From Nitriliruptoraceae bacterium (lineage in GTDB: Bacteria; Actinomycetota; Nitriliruptoria; Nitriliruptorales; Nitriliruptoraceae): DNA of 14,007 nt. Of the stretch, positions 6,593 to 12,881 are shown piece after piece. The DNA is taken from positions 1 to 14,007 of the forward strand of contig SKJO01000160.1 in NCBI GenBank assembly GCA_007121975.1, written 5' to 3'. The notes below the pieces were generated by a model. The model saw only the letters and a program-made list of their open reading frames with translations, searched no databases and was not told where the DNA came from. The position numbers and the translations under genes were made by a program. Positions within the stretch are counted from its first letter, which is position 1; each line of letters starts with the position of its first letter.

Positions 6593-7204
6593 TCAGCCGA
6601 CCCGGCTGTGCTCCTCGAGCCGCTCGGAGGCCAGCGCCGAGAGGTGCAGGTCGTGTCCGCGCAGCAGCACCCGACCGTACTGGGTCGCGATCCGCAGATC
6701 GGTCCGCGTGTCGAGCAGGCGGCCTCGGGCGTCGAGCAGCAACCGCAGCACGTCGAGCAGGGGGGACTGCACCTCCTCGGCCGCCCCGACGCTGGCGTCC
6801 CACCTCCAGCCCTCGGCGGCGAGTTCGATGCCGTGCAGCTCGACGCGCACCGCGGCCGGTAGCTCGGTGCCATCCGCCACGCAGATCAGCAGCACCCGTT
6901 GGCGCAGGTCGGCCTCCGCAGTGACCGGTGCGATCGGGTCCAGCGCCGACCACGCCCGGCCGGGCAGCGACAGCACGAGCCGGTCGGTGCCCAGCGGCAG
7001 CAGCAGGCCCAGGACCTCGAGCACGGCCTCGACGACCTCGCCGTCCGCGAACGGTCGCAGCATCACGGTCGCCAGTGCGCGCTCACCCTCGTAGGCGAGC
7101 AGGGTCGGTTGCGGGCTCATCCCGAGATCGAGATCCTCCGCGGCGAAGCTGCGCAGCAGGTGCGTGCCCTGCGAGAAGGGCACGGTGGGCAGGGCGTCGA
7201 GCAT
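6593..7204 (-). CDS. Conserved-looking protein of unknown function, 203 aa
   Basis: I do not recognise this protein. It starts at ATG 7204, with GGGAG six bases upstream, and ends at TGA 6595-6593. No signal peptide or convincing transmembrane helix is seen. The composition is soluble and acidic, with alternating hydrophobic strands (ALATVMLRPF, RLVLSLPGRAW, QRVLLICVADG) and a Leu-rich helix (EVVEAVLEVLGLLLPL) suggesting an alpha/beta fold. The C-terminal third (SPLLDVLRLLLDARGRLLDTRTDL) looks like further helices. No cysteine cluster or obvious catalytic motif stands out. It lies 79 bases upstream of msrB on the same strand and is divergent from the hydrolase at 7452. Codon use matches its neighbours, so it is very likely a real gene. 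Any functional link to MsrB is only positional. Confidence 0.75.
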   Translation of the reverse strand: MLDALPTVPFSQGTHLLRSFAAEDLDLGMSPQPTLLAYEGERALATVMLRPFADGEVVEAVLEVLGLLLPLGTDRLVLSLPGRAWSALDPIAPVTAEADLRQRVLLICVADGTELPAAVRVELHGIELAAEGWRWDASVGAAEEVQSPLLDVLRLLLDARGRLLDTRTDLRIATQYGRVLLRGHDLHLSALASERLEEHSRVG

Positions 7205-7451
7205 GGTGGTCTCCCGTCGTGGCACGTCACGCCCGAACCTGGGCGCAGCACCCATCGTGCGACCCACGTGCCGCGGGCGCGAGCCGGATCGCCCCCGACC
7301 TGTGGACGACGCCTGGCGGGCCCCACGAGCGGTGCGCTGCGCCCACCGGGCCACGGCGTTGCCGCAGGCGGCCGCGGTCCGGGCTCGCCGCGGAGTCCGA
7401 TGAGCTAGGTTGCCGACGACGAGATGCACCGAGGCGGTTCCCGGAGGAGCC
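7205..7451. promoter_or_regulatory. Divergent intergenic region with candidate -10 box for the hydrolase gene
   Basis: This 247-base gap separates the 203-aa gene (leftward) from the hydrolase gene (rightward) and must hold both promoters. TAGGTT at 7406-7411 resembles the TAGGCT boxes elsewhere in this window and lies 41 bases before ATG 7452, but no good -35 is seen. CCGCGG occurs at both 7372-7377 and 7388-7393 and could form a small hairpin. I see no convincing gene in the gap. Confidence 0.35.
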
Positions 7452-8024
7452 ATGGCCGAGGTCCTGCTCCTGCACCACATCTGCGGGCTGACCACGGGGG
7501 TGCGCGAGCTCGCCGATACCTGGCGTGCGGCTGGCCACACCGTGCACACCCCCGATCTGTTCGAGGGACGAACCTTCGCGACGATCGCGGCTGGCAGCGA
7601 GTACGTCGACAGCGTCGGCTTCGATCAGGTCCACGGCCATGCCGTGCGTGCCGCCGAGGAGTTGGCCGCCGAGCTGGTGTACGCCGGGATCTCGATGGGC
7701 GTGATGGCGGCGCAGCGCCTGGCGGTGACCCGGCCCGGCGCGCGTGGCGCGGTGTTGATGGAGGGCTTCGTCGCTGCGAGGTGGGTGGGTGCGTGGCCGG
7801 CGGGGGTCCCGGCCCAGGTGCACGGGATGGAGCACGACGCGTTCTTCGCCGCGGAGGGCGACCTCGCCCACGCCCGGGCGCTCGCCGCGTCTCGGGAAGA
7901 GGTCGAACTGTTCGTCTACCCCGGCGAGCGCCACCTGTTCGAGGACCGCTCGCTGCCGTCGTACGACCCGGAGGCGGCGACGCTGCTCAACGCGCGCGTC
8001 CTCGCGTTCCTGGCCCGGATCTGA
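7452..8024 (+). CDS. Dienelactone hydrolase-like alpha/beta hydrolase (Ser type)
   Basis: This 190-residue protein has the compact single-domain size and motif order of dienelactone hydrolase family proteins. The opening strand VLLLHHICGLTTGVRELADTWRAAGHTVHTPDLFEGRTF matches the family pattern. The nucleophile elbow is GISMG with S81, where classical chlorocatechol-pathway enzymes use Cys. D129 (in GMEHDAFF) and H161 (in GERHLFED) complete a plausible triad. Actinobacteria carry many such Ser-type members of unknown substrate, so a role in chloroaromatic degradation should not be assumed. No catabolic genes are nearby. ATG 7452 is preceded by GGAGGAG (7443-7449). The oxidoreductase gene follows after 149 bases on the same strand. 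Confidence 0.82.
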   Translation: MAEVLLLHHICGLTTGVRELADTWRAAGHTVHTPDLFEGRTFATIAAGSEYVDSVGFDQVHGHAVRAAEELAAELVYAGISMGVMAAQRLAVTRPGARGAVLMEGFVAARWVGAWPAGVPAQVHGMEHDAFFAAEGDLAHARALAASREEVELFVYPGERHLFEDRSLPSYDPEAATLLNARVLAFLARI

Positions 8025-8125
8025 GCCGTGCGCGCAGGTTGCGCCTCGGCGGTGGGCATGGCGGAGCACGCCGATTTCTGCCAGGCTGGGCCGGCGCGGC
8101 ACCTACCCGCTTGCGAACGGGATGC

Positions 8126-8149
8126 ACGGTGCAGCCCCGCCCGCACCGT
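8126..8149 (+). other. Perfect inverted repeat before the oxidoreductase gene
   Basis: ACGGTGC (8126-8132) and GCACCGT (8143-8149) form a perfect 7-bp stem with a 10-base loop, ending 24 bases before ATG 8174. It could be an operator, a leader hairpin, or a terminator for the hydrolase gene. No T-run follows, which argues against a standard terminator. I see no convincing promoter in the 8025-8173 gap. Confidence 0.4.
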
Positions 8150-8173
8150 CGCACCTCGCCAAAGGCAGGCAAG

Positions 8174-9211
8174 ATGAGCGCTCGCCCGGCCCCCATCCGC
8201 ACCGGGATCATCGGATTCGGTCTCGCAGGCCGGGTCTTCCACGCACCCTTCATCGCCGCGAACACCGACTACTGCCTGGAGGTGATCATCACCAACGACG
8301 CCGACCGGGCGCAGCAGGCCCAACGCTCCTACCCACGTGCGCGCATCGTCGGCGACATCCGGAGTGTGCCGAGCTGCGACCTCGATCTGGTGATCGTCGC
8401 CTCCCCGCCCGAAACCCATGGGCAGGTGGCGATGGAGGCCCTCGAACGCGGCTTCGCCGTCGTGATCGACAAGCCCTTCGCGGTCACGCAAGCCGAGGGC
8501 CTCGCCGTGATCAGCCAAGCCAACCGCGTCGGCAAGCCGGTGACGGCCTTCCACAACCGGCGCTGGGACGCGGACTACCTGACCGTGCGTGAGCTGCTCG
8601 CGTCGGGCGCCGTGGCGGACGTCCATCGGTTCGAGTCACGTTTCGAGACCTTCAAGCCGGACACCGCCAAGGCGTGGAAGGCCCACGCGACCCCCAAGCA
8701 GGGGGGCGGGGTGCTCTACGACCTGGGGTCTCACCTCATCGATCAGGCGCTGCTGCTGTTCGGACCCGTGCAGGACATCTACTCGGAGCTCACGACCTGC
8801 CGACCGGGGGGCGCGGCACCCGACGATGCCTTCGTGGCCCTGCGGCACGAGTCGGGGGTGCGAACGCACCTTTGGATGAGCACCGTCGCCGCGCAGCGTG
8901 GCGCGCGGTTCCGCGTCCTGGGGGCGCGCTCGGCGTACACGAAGTGGCACCTCGACGGCCAGGAGGCCGCGCTCGACGCCGGTGCCCGGCCAACCGACGA
9001 GGACTACGGCGTCGAGCCGCCCGCATCCTGGGGCCGACTCGGGGTCGACGGCGCGGCGAAGCCGGTTCCATCGCTGCGCGGGCAGTACGACCGCTTCTAT
9101 GCCTTGCTGTCGGACTCGCTGCACCGAGGCGCGCCGCTTCCCGTCGATCCGCGCGACGCCGTCAACGTCACGGCGATCATCGAACAGATCCATGCGCAGC
9201 ACCCGGCCTGA
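8174..9211 (+). CDS. Gfo/Idh/MocA family NAD(P)-dependent oxidoreductase, IolW/YdgJ-like
   Basis: This 345-residue protein is the standard length for the family. The Rossmann dinucleotide motif is GFGLAGR (14-20). IDKPFA (98-103) stands where most members have EKP, with K100 as the catalytic lysine. The segment FHNRRWDADYLTVRELLASG and the active-site DLGSHLID (D183 and H187) closely recall the scyllo-inositol dehydrogenase IolW and the YdgJ/YhhX group. It is therefore expected to oxidise or reduce a polyol or sugar with NAD(P). The actual substrate cannot be read from sequence. ATG 8174 is favoured because family homology starts immediately after it; the ribosome site (AGGCAGG region) is weak. 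A much longer in-frame ORF from 7424 runs out of frame through the hydrolase gene and is spurious. An inositol-monophosphatase-family gene lies 1.7 kb away, a loose hint of inositol metabolism. Confidence 0.87.
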   Translation: MSARPAPIRTGIIGFGLAGRVFHAPFIAANTDYCLEVIITNDADRAQQAQRSYPRARIVGDIRSVPSCDLDLVIVASPPETHGQVAMEALERGFAVVIDKPFAVTQAEGLAVISQANRVGKPVTAFHNRRWDADYLTVRELLASGAVADVHRFESRFETFKPDTAKAWKAHATPKQGGGVLYDLGSHLIDQALLLFGPVQDIYSELTTCRPGGAAPDDAFVALRHESGVRTHLWMSTVAAQRGARFRVLGARSAYTKWHLDGQEAALDAGARPTDEDYGVEPPASWGRLGVDGAAKPVPSLRGQYDRFYALLSDSLHRGAPLPVDPRDAVNVTAIIEQIHAQHPA

Positions 9212-9212
9212 G

Positions 9213-9251
9213 CCGAGGGTTGCACGCGCGCGGTTGGGCCTCAGCCCTCGG
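9213..9251. terminator. Candidate bidirectional terminator between oxidoreductase gene and glpK
   Basis: CCGAGGG (9213-9219) and CCCTCGG (9245-9251) form a perfect 7-bp inverted repeat across the convergent stops. A nested alternative, GGGC (9236-9239) with GCCC (9244-9247), encloses the glpK stop codon. There is no T-tract, as is common in high-GC actinobacteria. Confidence 0.42.
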
Positions 9252-10752
9252 TGATGTGCGCCCAGCCGCGGGAGCGGTCCACCGCCTCGTGCCAGCCGTC
9301 GAGCAGCCGGCGCCGCTGGTGGCGCTCCATGCTCGGCTCGAAGCGACGATCCAACTGCCAGACGTCCTTGATCTCCTCGGTCGAGTCCCACACGCCGGCG
9401 CCGAGCCCGGCGAGATAGGCGGCACCGAACACGGTCGTCTCGAGGTTCTTGGGGCGTAGCACCGGCACCCGCAGTACGTCGGCCTGGAAGCGGCACAGCA
9501 GGTCGTTGGCGGCCGCGCCGCCGTCGACGCGCAGCTCGGCGAGGTCCTGCTTGGCCTCGCGTTCCATGAGCATGGCCACGTCCACGGTCTGGTAGGCCAT
9601 GGCCTCGATCGCCGCCCGGGCCAGATGCGCGCGACCCGTGCCCCGGGTCAGCCCGACCAGCGTGCCACGCGCGTACTGGTCCCAGTGGGGCGCGCCGAGG
9701 CCCGCGAAGGCCGGCACCAGGTACACGCCGTCGTTGCCGTCGGGGGCCTGCTCGGCCAGCTGCTCGGTGTCGGCGGCATGGTCGATGATGCCCAGCTGGT
9801 CACGCAGCCACTGCACGCTCGCGCCGGTGATGAAGATCGCGCCCTCGAGGGCGTAGGTCACCTTGCCGTCGAGCTGCCAGGCCACCGAGGTCAGCAGTCC
9901 CCGGGTCGAGTCGACCGCCTCCTCGCCGGTGTTCATCAGCAGGAAGGACCCGGTGCCGTAGGTGTTCTTCGACATGCCCGGCTCCCAGGCCCCCTGGCCG
10001 AACAGCGCGGCCTGCTGGTCGCCGGCGATACCCGTGATCGGGGCGTGGATGCCCAGGAACGCCTCGGGGTCGGTGCGGCCCAGGTCGCCGGAGCTGTCGC
10101 GCACCTCGGGCAGCACGGAATCGGGGATCTCGAGCAGGTCGAGCATCGTCGTGCTCCACCGTCCCTTGCGGATGTCGTAGAGCATCGTGCGCGAGGCGTT
10201 GGACGGTTCGGTCAGATGCTCGCGGCCAGCGGTGAGCTTGGCGACCAGCCAGGTGTCGATCGTGCCGAACGCCAGCTCGCCGGCTTCCGCGCGACGACGG
10301 GCACCGTCGACGTTGTTGATCAGCCAGGCCAGCTTCGTGCCCGAGAAGTAGGCATCGACCACCAGCCCGGTGCGGCGACGGATCGCCACGCCGTGCCCGT
10401 CGGTCTTGAGCCGGTCGGAGCGCGCCGAGGTACGCCGGTCCTGCCACACGATGGCATGGTTGACCGGCCGCAGCGAGTCCCGCTCCCACAACACGGTGGT
10501 CTCGCGCTGGTTGGTGATGCCGACGCAGGTGATCTCCCCGGGCGGGGTCCGGCTGTCGCGCAGTGCGTTGCCGCAGGCGGTCAGGGTCGCGGCCCAGATC
10601 TCCTCGGCGTCGTGCTCGACCCAGCCGGGTCGCGGGAAGATCTGGGGGAACTCCTCGTAGCCGCTGCCCAGGATCGTGCCGTGCTCGTCGATCACGAACC
10701 CGCGCACCCCGGTCGTGCCCTCGTCGATCGACAGGATCCGTGCTCCCACCAT
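9241..10752 (-). CDS. glpK: Glycerol kinase
   Basis: This FGGY-family kinase of 503 residues makes sn-glycerol-3-phosphate from glycerol and ATP in the cytoplasm. Glycerol-contacting residues known from the E. coli enzyme are all present, shifted by one: R83-E84 (NQRETT), Y135 (AYFSGTK) and D245-Q246 (GIAGDQQAALFGQ). The nucleotide site region KNTYGTGSFLLMNTG and RVDGGAAANDLL are intact. Two things are unusual. The first phosphate loop reads DEGTTGVRG instead of DQGTTSSRA. The fructose-1,6-bisphosphate loop (GGKGGTR in E. coli) is replaced by unrelated sequence near residue 230, so FBP inhibition is unlikely. The ribosome site AGGAGG lies only two bases before ATG 10752 but five before the next codon, GTG 10749, which may be the true start. 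Convergent with the oxidoreductase and divergent from the IMPase-family gene. Confidence 0.94.
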   Translation of the reverse strand: MVGARILSIDEGTTGVRGFVIDEHGTILGSGYEEFPQIFPRPGWVEHDAEEIWAATLTACGNALRDSRTPPGEITCVGITNQRETTVLWERDSLRPVNHAIVWQDRRTSARSDRLKTDGHGVAIRRRTGLVVDAYFSGTKLAWLINNVDGARRRAEAGELAFGTIDTWLVAKLTAGREHLTEPSNASRTMLYDIRKGRWSTTMLDLLEIPDSVLPEVRDSSGDLGRTDPEAFLGIHAPITGIAGDQQAALFGQGAWEPGMSKNTYGTGSFLLMNTGEEAVDSTRGLLTSVAWQLDGKVTYALEGAIFITGASVQWLRDQLGIIDHAADTEQLAEQAPDGNDGVYLVPAFAGLGAPHWDQYARGTLVGLTRGTGRAHLARAAIEAMAYQTVDVAMLMEREAKQDLAELRVDGGAAANDLLCRFQADVLRVPVLRPKNLETTVFGAAYLAGLGAGVWDSTEEIKDVWQLDRRFEPSMERHQRRRLLDGWHEAVDRSRGWAHITEG

Positions 10753-10797
10753 GGCCTCCTCGGCTCGACCTGCTCATCCGCCCATCGTTGATCTTCG

Positions 10798-10832
10798 AGC
10801 CTAGAGGAGCCGTCCCGGCGCTGCCCTAGGCT
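10798..10832. promoter_or_regulatory. Overlapping divergent promoter candidate for glpK and the IMPase-family gene
   Basis: Plus-strand TAGGCT at 10827-10832 and minus-strand TAGGCT at 10803-10798 face outward in the 113-base gap. Each sits at -10 distance from a start that would leave a short leader: about 26 bases before ATG 10866 and about 38 before ATG 10752. With 17-base spacers each -35 would touch the other -10, so the two promoters would overlap almost fully. The -35 hexamers themselves are poor. The boxes form the arms of a 9-bp inverted repeat (10796-10804 and 10826-10834), which could instead be an operator. Confidence 0.42.
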
Positions 10833-10865
10833 CGGGTCGATGCCCCGCGCGTCTGGAGCCCCGTG

Positions 10866-11696
10866 ATGCCCACCGATCGTGCTGCACTGCTCGACCTCGC
10901 CGTTCAGATCGCCGAGGAGGCCGGCACGCTGCTGGCCGGCTTCGCGCAGCGCCGGATCGACGGCGAGGACCTCGGCGTCAGCGTGAAGTCCTCGGCGACC
11001 GATCCGGTCTCCGAGGCCGATCGGGCGGCCGAACGGCTGATCGCCGAGCGGCTGCTGGCCGCCCGGCCCGACGACGGCATGCTCGGCGAGGAGGATCAGG
11101 CCAGCCGCCGGGGCACCTCGGGTCTGCGCTGGGTGGTCGACCCGCTGGATGGCACGGTCAACTTCCTCTACGGGCTGCCGGCCTGGTCGGTGTCGGTCGC
11201 CTGCGAGGACGAACGGGGCACCCTGATCGGGGTGGTCCACCATCCCAGCAGCGGCCAGACCTTCCGTGCCAGCCGGGGGGACGGCGCCTGGCGCGGGTCA
11301 CAGCGCCTGGCGGTCAGCCGGGTCGAGGACCTGGCAGCGGCGCTGATCGCCACCGGCTTCTCCTACGATCCGGCGACCCGCGTGGACCAGGCCCGCGACC
11401 TGCTGCGGCTGATGCCGATCGTGCGCGACGTGCGTCGCTTCGGCTCTGCGGCGCTGGATCTGGCCTGGTGTGCCGAGGGCCGGATGGACGGCTACGTCGA
11501 GTTCGGCCTGCAACCGTGGGACTGGGCGGCGGGGGCGCTGCTGGTCACCGAGGCGGGGGGGACCTTCAGCCTGCTGCAGCGCCGGCTGGGTGGCCGGCAG
11601 CATCAAGGCCTGGCCGCGGCGGGGCCGGCCGTCCACGCCGCGCTGCTCGCCTGGCAGCAGGTACCGCTGGGTCCGGCGGAGGAGGCCGGAGCATGA
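10866..11696 (+). CDS. Inositol monophosphatase family protein
   Basis: This 276-residue protein is a Mg-dependent, lithium-sensitive-type phosphatase of the IMPase family (SuhB/HisN/CysQ relatives). The metal-binding motifs are complete: GEED with E75-E76, VDPLDGTVNF with D92 and D95 (91-100), and PWDWAAGALLVTEAGG with D219. The RFGSAALDLAWCAEGRMDGYVE block is typical of inositol-phosphatase or histidinol-phosphatase members. The substrate may be inositol-1-phosphate, histidinol phosphate or a related sugar phosphate. ATG 10866 is preferred over GTG 10863 because GGAG at 10855-10858 is seven bases upstream of it and only four from GTG. Its TGA overlaps the ATG of the threonine aldolase gene, so the two are translationally coupled. 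Confidence 0.9.
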   Translation: MPTDRAALLDLAVQIAEEAGTLLAGFAQRRIDGEDLGVSVKSSATDPVSEADRAAERLIAERLLAARPDDGMLGEEDQASRRGTSGLRWVVDPLDGTVNFLYGLPAWSVSVACEDERGTLIGVVHHPSSGQTFRASRGDGAWRGSQRLAVSRVEDLAAALIATGFSYDPATRVDQARDLLRLMPIVRDVRRFGSAALDLAWCAEGRMDGYVEFGLQPWDWAAGALLVTEAGGTFSLLQRRLGGRQHQGLAAAGPAVHAALLAWQQVPLGPAEEAGA

Positions 11697-12724
11697 GCGG
11701 CCTGGTCGATCTGCGCTCGGACACCGTGACCCGACCCACGCCCGGGATGCGCGCGGCCATCGCCGCCGCCGAGGTCGGCGACGACGTCTATGGCGAGGAT
11801 CCCACCGTCTGCGCGCTCGAGGAGGAGGTGGCCGCCCACTTCGGTCGTGAGGCGGCGGTGTTCGTACCAAGCGGCCTGATGGCCACCCAGGTGCTGCTGC
11901 GGGTCCTGACCCGACCGGGCACCGAGTTGGTCTGCGAGTCCGACGCGCACGTGGTCGCCTACGAGGTCGGCGCGGCGGCGATCAACGCCCAGGTGCAGAC
12001 CCGGACCCTCGATGGCGACCGCGGCCGACTCGACGCCGACCGGGTGCGCGCGGCGCTGCGACCCGCCTCCTTCCCCTACACCGAGGTGGCGGCGATCTCG
12101 GTCGAGGAGACCACCAACCGGGGCGGAGGAGCGGTGCACGGCCTGGACCGGCTGCGGGCACTGCGGGCCCTGGCCGACGAGCGGGGGGTGGCCCTGCACG
12201 GGGACGGTGCCCGGCTGTTCAACGCCCTGGTCGCCACCGGCGAGCCGGCGGGTGAGGTCGGGGCCACCTTCACGGCCTTCAGCGTCTGCCTGTCAAAGGG
12301 TCTGGGCGCGCCGGTCGGCTCCTTGGCGGTGGGTGACGCCGCGGCGATCGAGGAGGCCCGCCTCTGGCGCCGCAGGTTCGGGGGGGCGATGCGCCAGGCC
12401 GGGATACTGGCCGCCGCCGGCCGCTACGCGCTCGCCAACCACATCGAGCGACTGGCCGAGGACCACGCCAACGCCCGGGCGATCGCCCATCGAGTGGCCG
12501 ACGCCTGCCCCGGCTCGGTCGAGCCCGCCACGGTCACGACCAACATCGTCTATGTCGACACCTCGCCACGGTCGGCAGCCGAGGTGGTCGACGAACTGCG
12601 CGTCGAGGGGGTGCTGGTCGGGGCGATGGGCCCGAACCTGCTGCGGCTGGTCACCCACCTCGACGTGGACGCGGCGGGCTGCCGTCGGGCCGCCGACCTG
12701 GTCGTGGCCGCCTGCCGGGGGTGA
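11693..12724 (+). CDS. ltaE: Low-specificity L-threonine aldolase
   Basis: This 343-residue PLP enzyme of fold type I cleaves L-threonine or allo-threonine to glycine and acetaldehyde in the cytoplasm. The N-terminal family signature RSDTVTRPTPGMRAAI (8-23) and DDVYGEDPTV are clear. PSGLMATQ holds the phosphate-binding turn, DAHVVAYE carries the stacking His, HGDGARLFNA the pyridine-binding Asp, and SVCLSKGLGAPVGS the PLP lysine at K202. Ribosome site GGAGGAGG (11678-11685) is seven bases upstream of ATG 11693. The start overlaps the IMPase-family stop by 4 bp. The functional link between the two is not obvious, since they act in different pathways. The stop is at 12722-12724, 18 bases before the 24-bp repeat array. 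Confidence 0.94.
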   Translation: MSGLVDLRSDTVTRPTPGMRAAIAAAEVGDDVYGEDPTVCALEEEVAAHFGREAAVFVPSGLMATQVLLRVLTRPGTELVCESDAHVVAYEVGAAAINAQVQTRTLDGDRGRLDADRVRAALRPASFPYTEVAAISVEETTNRGGGAVHGLDRLRALRALADERGVALHGDGARLFNALVATGEPAGEVGATFTAFSVCLSKGLGAPVGSLAVGDAAAIEEARLWRRRFGGAMRQAGILAAAGRYALANHIERLAEDHANARAIAHRVADACPGSVEPATVTTNIVYVDTSPRSAAEVVDELRVEGVLVGAMGPNLLRLVTHLDVDAAGCRRAADLVVAACRG

Positions 12725-12742
12725 GCCTGCCGGGGGCCGGTT

Positions 12743-12881
12743 GGCTCAGCCCGACGCCGAGTTGCGGGCTCAGCCCGACGCCGAGTTGCGGGCTCAGCCC
12801 GACGCCGAGTTGCGGGCTCAGCCCGACGCCGAGTTGCGGGCTCAGCCCGACGCCGAGTTGCGGGCTCAGCCCGACGCCGAG
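12743..12881. repeat. 24-bp tandem repeat array, five full copies and one partial, in a convergent gap
   Basis: Identical 24-base units start at 12743, 12767, 12791, 12815 and 12839; a sixth at 12863 keeps 19 bases before diverging at 12882. Within each unit CTCAGC and GCCGAG flank ccgac. On the minus-strand RNA this is CUCGGC-gucgg-GCUGAG, a 6-bp stem with one G-U pair. The array fills most of the 141 bases between the threonine aldolase stop and the DAHP synthase stop. The DAHP synthase TGA (12868-12866) lies in the sixth copy and its last residues, SASG, are repeat-encoded. There are no spacers, so it is not a CRISPR array. Confidence 0.93.

Noticed and set aside
7424..8173. N-terminal extension of the oxidoreductase frame through the hydrolase gene
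   Set aside because: The translation is Arg/Gly-rich nonsense until family homology begins at ATG 8174, and it overlaps a credible gene in another frame.
9625..10791. Plus-strand ORF (388 codons) opposite glpK
   Set aside because: Antisense to a glycerol kinase with all active-site residues; composition typical of a shadow frame.
10866..12724. Dedicated inositol catabolism cluster (IMPase-family gene with the IolW-like gene)
   Set aside because: The two genes are in separate transcription units with glpK between them, no other iol genes are present, and both families have broad substrates.
12743..12881. CRISPR array
   Set aside because: Units are directly adjacent with no spacers and the unit overlaps a coding end; no cas genes in the window.
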